NCBI RefSeq assembly: GCF_030062155.1
Contig: NZ_CP118267.1
Location: forward strand, 310,001-374,000
Direction: 5' to 3'
Origin: Pantoea sp. Lij88
GTDB lineage: Bacteria; Pseudomonadota; Gammaproteobacteria; Enterobacterales; Enterobacteriaceae
DNA: 64,000 nucleotides
Positions 59,474 through 64,000 of this stretch are shown piece after piece. The position numbers were made by a program, and so were the translations under genes. The notes beneath the pieces were generated by a model that saw nothing but the letters and a program-made list of their open reading frames with translations, was not told where the DNA came from and did no database searches. Positions within the stretch are counted from its first letter, which is position 1, and every line of letters begins with the position of its first letter.

Positions 59474-59701
59474 TTAACAGACCTGAACTTTACCATCTGT
59501 ATGACAGGTTGTTAATCCATTACCGGGTAGCCCGTCAGGCGGGTTTTTACGCTTCAAGGTCCGGCACCTTAATATTTTCCTCCAGAAAATCTGTAGGCGA
59601 ATCACGTCGTTCTTTGGCTGGTCATTCAGCACCGACAACAGCGAACCGTAATCACGCCGGGCGATGTGGCTGCCTTCGAGAGTGATCTTAATGTTGCGCA
59701 C
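59474..59701 (-). pseudogene. Remnant of P2-like baseplate protein W
   Basis: The frame contains GSHIARRDYGSLLSVLNDQP then KNDVIRLQIFW, which is close to the GSRVMRRxYGSLL...DQPxN segment of P2 gpW (gp25-like baseplate). Both the ~30 N-terminal residues and the C-terminal half are missing or garbled, so it is a pseudogene. It lies directly downstream of the gpV fragment, as W follows V in P2. Confidence 0.7.
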
Positions 59702-59750
59702 GTACTGGCGGATGCGTTAAATGTTTTATAGCTTCGTCGGTTTCCGAGTC

Positions 59751-60086
59751 CTACTGAAACCAGCCGCCATCTTTAAACAAGCTGGTGGTACCGTCTTCGG
59801 AGTAGTCGAGCGGCGGGACGGCTTCGGAATAAATGGCGGGCAGCGCAAAAGCGGTTTCAATGTTAATGTTGTCGTCAAGACTCAGCAGCACGACCTGCTC
59901 CCCGACGGTGGGCTTCCAACATGTGAGAATGCTACCGGCGCGAAGGCTGAGCCAGTTAATCCAGTTAGTTTCAAGATCGCCTGTTTTCACCCGGCACAGG
60001 CAGTTCACTGGCTCCACTTCGGACACGGTGCCGATGCGAATCAGGTTGGTGATAAAACGCATGATTTTGGTAATTCTCGTATTCAT
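59751..60086 (-). pseudogene. Remnant of P2-like baseplate spike protein V
   Basis: The 111-residue frame matches the N-terminal half of P2 gpV: ITNLIRIGTVSEVEPVNCLCRVKTGDLETNWINWLSLRAGSI, then KPTVGEQVVLLSLDDNINIETAFALPAIYSEAVPP. Full-length gpV has ~210 residues including the C-terminal spike, absent here. Conserved residues have changed (for example DDN where GGN is usual), so it is likely inactive. Confidence 0.75.
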
Positions 60087-60154
60087 ATCTTTAGATTGCC
60101 ATTAATAAATAACATGATGTAAGCTGATTACATTGCCTGAACAATCACACAAAA

Positions 60155-60770
60155 TTGAATAATATGATGATTATGAATCCGTTCGATATAGCACTTGTGT
60201 CATTATTTATAATTTTATTAATAGTCGCATATCGGATTAGCAATACTTTTCAAAAAGATTTTAAAAACGTCATAAGCTATAAAAGCAAAAGTGATGAAAA
60301 AAGCTCTGACATACAGTCTAATGATGACAAAAAGCATGCTGTTATTGATAACAGCGAGAGCTCAGCAGAAAGGATCCAGTTTTTCTGCCAAAAATTAGTA
60401 TTTATCTCTTTAACTTCATTCTTGATATTTAAGGGGGTTGTAGAAGTAATCGACACATTTTCTCCGTTTGACATGTCAAATGATCTTTTTTTTTCATCAT
60501 ATAAAAGAAATTAAAACCTTATCCTATGTAGCTAATGCTTTAGCAATCTCATGCGGTTTGCAGTTAGCTTTTATGCTAATAACAAATGGTCCTGATGAGG
60601 CAATTGAACCCATAATGTTAGGGATTGCATCGGTAATTTTACTAATGTTATCGGCTATCGACGCAAAGGAATGGAGCATTCACAACTCAGTATCTATAGT
60701 TTTATTAATATCATGCATTGCTGCATTGTTTTTCCTTTCGAAGTTCTTAGAAAAAAAGCCAAGGCCATAA
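60155..60770 (+). pseudogene. AT-rich membrane protein gene, split by a T9 frameshift
   Basis: Two overlapping frames, 60155-60514 and 60468-60770, read as one protein if the frame changes at the run of nine T (60486-60494). The first part has a helix near its start, a Lys/Asp/Ser-rich cytoplasmic stretch and a second helix (FISLTSFLIFKGVVEVI). The second part has three more helices (ALAISCGLQLAFMLI, IMLGIASVILLMLSAI, IVLLISCIAALFFLS). The region is far more AT-rich than its surroundings and lies between phage S and V remnants in opposite orientation. It may be a broken or phase-variable phage cargo membrane protein. No family recognised. Confidence 0.55.
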
Positions 60771-60899
60771 TTTTAATAGTTTTTATTTATTGGCATGCTT
60801 ATTAAGCCTTTGCATAAGGTGCATTTTTACTGACTCTGCAACCTCGCTATTTATAGCTAGCAACGGGCGCTCAGGGTACTTAAGTTATAGTACCGCGAC

Positions 60900-61234
60900 G
60901 GCTTAACCTGTCCCGTAGGCCGTATTGATGTACGCGCGCCAGCTTCTGACCCCCGGCACAAAGGTAACCTCAGCCGCGTCTGCACCTGCCAGCACCTTAA
61001 GATACTTTGTGGTAGTCAGCCTCGGGAACATGCGGCTACGCATTCGGCCCTTTTTGTTGTGTGCGCTGACGCGGTGCCGGTTCCCACGCCCTGCCGTTCA
61101 GTGAACACTATGCGGTGAAATTTGCCTGCTGAATGCGGCGTAAGTCATGCGCCACCTCACGCAGCATCTTTTTTCGGGCCGTCGGTTCCAGCTGTGCCAG
61201 TAGCGCCTCAAGCCAGGCATCCACTTCATGCAGT

Positions 61235-61242
<8 letters not shown>
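60900..61242 (-). pseudogene. Remnant of P2-like tail protein S
   Basis: The frame from 61242 to the stop at 61108 reads VAELHEVDAWLEALLAQLEP then TARKKMLREVAHDLRR, matching the N-terminus of P2 gpS (virion morphogenesis/tail completion). Later segments down to ~60900, in shifted frames, resemble the gpS C-terminal part (ending with RVHQYGLRDR in one frame). At least one frameshift and a stop break it. Confidence 0.68.
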
Positions 61243-61632
<390 letters not shown>

Positions 61633-61729
61633 ATAATCAACCTGTAAACAACCCATGTTTCCCGGTGATTTCATTTTTCTGTCATTTTTATTCTTTAGGC
61701 TCACAGCTTTCCTTCATGGATATAAAAAT

Positions 61730-63088
61730 ATGAAAATAAAAGCGATTTCTCTGGTTATCGGTTGTTCGCTTTCTCTGTCTACGTTAGCGGCACAGCCGAA
61801 GGTCGAACACTACATCGTCAGTTTCCCCGAAGGGACGCGTGTGAGCTACAAAGGTGCCTTCGCCAGTGCATTTCCTCAGGGTTTGCCGATGGGGATCGGT
61901 TCCGGTTTGCAGTTTACTGGCAGGCAGGGCGATGCACTGACCTTCGTGACCGTCACCGATCGCGGACCGAATGCCGACTCACCGGATGTGGGTAAGAAAG
62001 AATCAAAAATTTTCGTCACGCCAGATTTCGCCCCGATGCTGATGAATATCCGGGTGCAGAACGGCAAAGCGGAGGCCACGGATGCCCTGCCATTGCATGA
62101 CGATAAGGGCAACGTAAACGGATTGCCCTTGCAGGATGGCGTTATCGGGTCAACCAATGAAATCGCGCTAAGCGATACGTTGAAAGTGCTGCACGGCGAT
62201 AACCGCGGTCTGGATACAGAAGGCATTACGCCAGATGGGAAGGGCGGATACTGGCTGTGCGATGAGTATGGCCCGTTCCTGATTAACGTTGATGAGCGCG
62301 GTAAAATTCTCGCGATGCATGGGCCGCAGGCGGCAGAGGGAGAGAAATCCATCGCGGGCGGTCTGCCGAATATTCTTAAATGGCGTCAGCCAAATCGCGG
62401 CTTTGAAGGGATCACCCGGATGCCGGATGGACGTATCATCGCCGCAGTGCAGAGCACGCTGGATATCGACGGTAAAAGTAAAAAGCAGGCGCGCTTTACT
62501 CGTCTGGTGAGCTTCGACCCGGCGACCGGGAAAACCGCCATGTATGGTTACCCTATCGACAGCGAGGCTTACAGTAAAAACAGTGACGCAAAAATCGGTG
62601 ATATCGTGGCGATCGACAATCAGCATATCCTGCTGATTGAACAGGGCAGCGATAAAAACGATGCGCAACGCAACCTTGTCTATAAGGTAGATCTCAGCCC
62701 GGCTACCGAGCTTTCAGCATTTGATAAATCTGGTGACTATCCGGAGTTTGACGACGAGAAAGCGCTGGTGAAGCGTGGCATTAAATTCGCCGCGAAAAAG
62801 CTGGTGGTCGATTTACGTCAGCTCGGCTGGCAGCAGGAGAAGGCAGAAGGACTGGCGCTGATCGACAACAAAACGCTGGCGGTCACCAATGACAATGACT
62901 TTGGCGTGAAAACGGTCATGCAAAATCCGGTGGAAGGCAAGAAGCGCAAGGATTATCGCGTAACGGAGCAGGGGACGCTTACGGTTGATAATAAGCCGGT
63001 TGCCACGACAATTGCTCTGAAGCCGCTGAAGAAACCGGAGTCAGACAGTGAGTTGTGGATTGTCACGCTGCCGGAATCGCTGAAGTAA
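61730..63088 (+). CDS. Esterase-like phytase family exported protein
   Basis: This 452-residue secreted protein begins with a signal peptide (MKIKAISLVIGCSLSLSTLA). The esterase-like phytase fold is suggested by FVTVTDRGPNADSPD, LDTEGITPDGKGGYWLCDEYGP, NRGFEGITRMPDGRIIAAVQS and GDIVAIDNQHILLIEQGS, blocks of a beta-propeller-like domain with acidic metal-binding residues. It may release phosphate from phytate or other esters in the periplasm or outside. ATG 61730 is preferred over ATG 61655, since the latter adds no signal-like features. It stands alone directly next to the phage R remnant. Confidence 0.8.
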   Translation: MKIKAISLVIGCSLSLSTLAAQPKVEHYIVSFPEGTRVSYKGAFASAFPQGLPMGIGSGLQFTGRQGDALTFVTVTDRGPNADSPDVGKKESKIFVTPDFAPMLMNIRVQNGKAEATDALPLHDDKGNVNGLPLQDGVIGSTNEIALSDTLKVLHGDNRGLDTEGITPDGKGGYWLCDEYGPFLINVDERGKILAMHGPQAAEGEKSIAGGLPNILKWRQPNRGFEGITRMPDGRIIAAVQSTLDIDGKSKKQARFTRLVSFDPATGKTAMYGYPIDSEAYSKNSDAKIGDIVAIDNQHILLIEQGSDKNDAQRNLVYKVDLSPATELSAFDKSGDYPEFDDEKALVKRGIKFAAKKLVVDLRQLGWQQEKAEGLALIDNKTLAVTNDNDFGVKTVMQNPVEGKKRKDYRVTEQGTLTVDNKPVATTIALKPLKKPESDSELWIVTLPESLK

Positions 63089-63111
63089 GATTCAATGGAT
63101 GAAACGTCAAC

Positions 63112-63135
63112 GTCCGCTTATGTCATTAAGCGGAC
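63112..63135. repeat. Dispersed palindromic repeat, copy 6 (terminator-like)
   Basis: GTCCGCTTATGTCATTAAGC then GGAC, with a T-tract after it (TGTTT). It lies 24 bases after the phytase-like stop and may serve as its terminator. Confidence 0.6.
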
Positions 63136-63173
63136 TGTTTCAGGCTGACGTCTGCAATCACCAGGTCACAACG

Positions 63174-63353
63174 TTATTTCAGGGAGAGCGCTGTACGGGT
63201 ATTCGAAAAAGTATGCATTTTCTCTTCAGGAAAACATGACTTCATCCAGTTGTTAATCAGTGCACGATACAGCGCCTCTGCTTCCGCCAACCGGCTCAGC
63301 AGGCAGTATTTATCGGTCTGGTGTGCCAGTGATGGCTCGCCGGGACCGAAAGG
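63174..63353 (-). pseudogene. C-terminal fragment of an M20 family peptidase
   Basis: The frame reads PFGPGEPSLAHQTDKYCLLS then RLAEAEALYRALINNWM to a TAA. GPGE..LAHQ.DEYC-type ends are typical of ArgE/DapE-like M20 peptidases. No start or upstream domain remains, so it is a fragment about 60 codons long. Confidence 0.5.
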
Positions 63354-63489
63354 CGTTTACCGCATTACCCGGGAGTCACTCCTGAACCCGATTAATTCCT
63401 TTCACGCGTGCACCATAATGAACGGTGTGCAGAAAGTCGCTTATTCAGGTTCTGGCTGAAGCAGCCATTCAGACGATATTTGCCTGCCA
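63354..63489. other. Junction between two degraded genes
   Basis: Nothing recognised in these ~135 bases between the M20 fragment and the sugar-binding remnant. Confidence 0.3.
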
Positions 63490-64000
63490 AAACTATTCAC
63501 CCTGCAGTTAGTGATCTTTAGCGCCAACGATAATCCAGTGTCGCAAAACGATGCGATCGAAAATTATATTCAACAGGATGTGAAGGGCATTATGGTGGAT
63601 GTGATTGACGTCAAAGGGATTATGCCAGCTATAAAAGGAGCGGTCGCCGCTAAAACACCGGTGATTGCGATTGTTGGGATATTACCGGCGGCCCTCAGGC
63701 GGCGCAGATGGGCGTGGATAACCTGGAAGGCGGCAAAATTATCGGTAAATATTTTGTCGACTACGTGGCGATAAATATGGACGGCAAAGCGCGACTGGGT
63801 ATTGTGGGCACGCTGAACTCGGCCGTGCCGAACCAGCGTCAAGAAGAATTTGAAGAAACCATTAAGAGCAATCCGGGCATTACCGTAGCGGACGTGGTTC
63901 ATGGCCAGAACGTGCAGGGTACTGCGATGACGGCGGCAGAAACCTGATTACCGGTAATCAGGATTTAACCGCTATCTACGCGAGCGGTGAACCGGCACTG
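63490..64000 (+). pseudogene. Sugar-binding periplasmic protein remnant (Peripla_BP_4)
   Basis: Segments in two frames match an RbsB-like sugar ABC binding protein: VIFSANDNPVSQNDAIENYI then VDVIDVKGIMPAIKGAV in the first, and AAQMGVDNLEGGKIIGKYFVDYV with RLGIVGTLNSAVPNQRQEEF in the second. The frame breaks near 63673 and again near 63940, where one A is missing before LITGNQDLTAIYASGEPAL. It continues beyond the window. It is a degraded gene unless sequencing errors are involved. Confidence 0.7.

Noticed and set aside
59446..60122. Plus-strand frames 59446-59685 and 59721-60122
   Set aside because: They are antisense to the gpW and gpV remnants, which have recognisable phage motifs.

Overview
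The window looks like part of a large, low-copy plasmid of an enterobacterium, most likely Pantoea or a close Erwiniaceae relative. The basis is a complete P1/RepFIB-type maintenance module, enterobacterial families throughout (Sad, AzlCD, EptA, CigR, SseB, STM2901, DUF1493) and moderate-to-high GC with AT-rich islands. The genus is inferred from gene content and style; no database search was possible. No tRNA, rRNA, CRISPR array or intact insertion sequence was seen.

Region by region: 1-1390 holds the end of a two-subunit transketolase. 1.4-7.6 kb is the plasmid core in the P1 order, read on the minus strand: origin with 5 iterons and a GATC cluster, repA, a downstream array of 21 iterons, parA, parB, then a candidate P1-type parS (A/B boxes flanking an IHF-like site). 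7.6-15.3 kb carries metabolic and transport genes (Sad-type aldehyde dehydrogenase, FAD amine oxidoreductase, a COG0523 GTPase behind a Zur-like box, ASCH protein, XRE-cupin regulator with AzlCD, DJ-1/PfpI protein, acyltransferase). 15.3-23.8 kb has an RND pump with lipoprotein adaptor, a 36-residue membrane protein, a P-type ATPase and an AI-2E family permease; a PhoP-like box lies between the small protein and the ATPase.

24-36.8 kb is a run of small regulator-plus-enzyme units: TetR/alpha-beta hydrolase, an M20 hydrolase with a polar amino-acid ABC importer, GST/TetR, TetR/RidA, XRE-MmyB/MDR reductase and SDR/AraC. In three of the TetR pairs the operators can be read as repeated near-identical palindromes. 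36.8-45.9 kb holds envelope and stress genes (CigR-like, KGG, DUF4142, EptA phosphoethanolamine transferase), a thymidylate-kinase-like protein, SseB, a GNAT acetyltransferase, a ferrochelatase and a DUF2625 protein. It is interspersed with a family of short palindromic repeats (GTCCGCTT...AAGCGGAC).

46.4-51.2 kb is a catabolic operon: GntR regulator, then DUF2848, amidase, a ferredoxin-fold protein and an MHS-family transporter, with a 38-bp palindrome in the divergent promoter. 51.4-55.1 kb has a chemoreceptor with a sigma-28-like promoter and a CheR-tether-like tail, then an ArsR/MFS pair around a 51-bp inverted repeat. 55.5-58.2 kb is a DUF2157/GDYXXLXY membrane pair. 58.7-61.6 kb is a decayed P2-like tail region (R, S, V, W remnants in phage order) with STM2901/DUF1493 genes beside it and a frameshifted AT-rich membrane gene between S and V. 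61.7-63.1 kb is a phytase-like esterase, and the window ends in decaying genes (an M20 peptidase tail and a sugar-binding protein).

The best candidates for something new are the PhoP-box small protein/ATPase pair, the parS architecture with a distant extra half, and the cargo gene within the P2 remnant.
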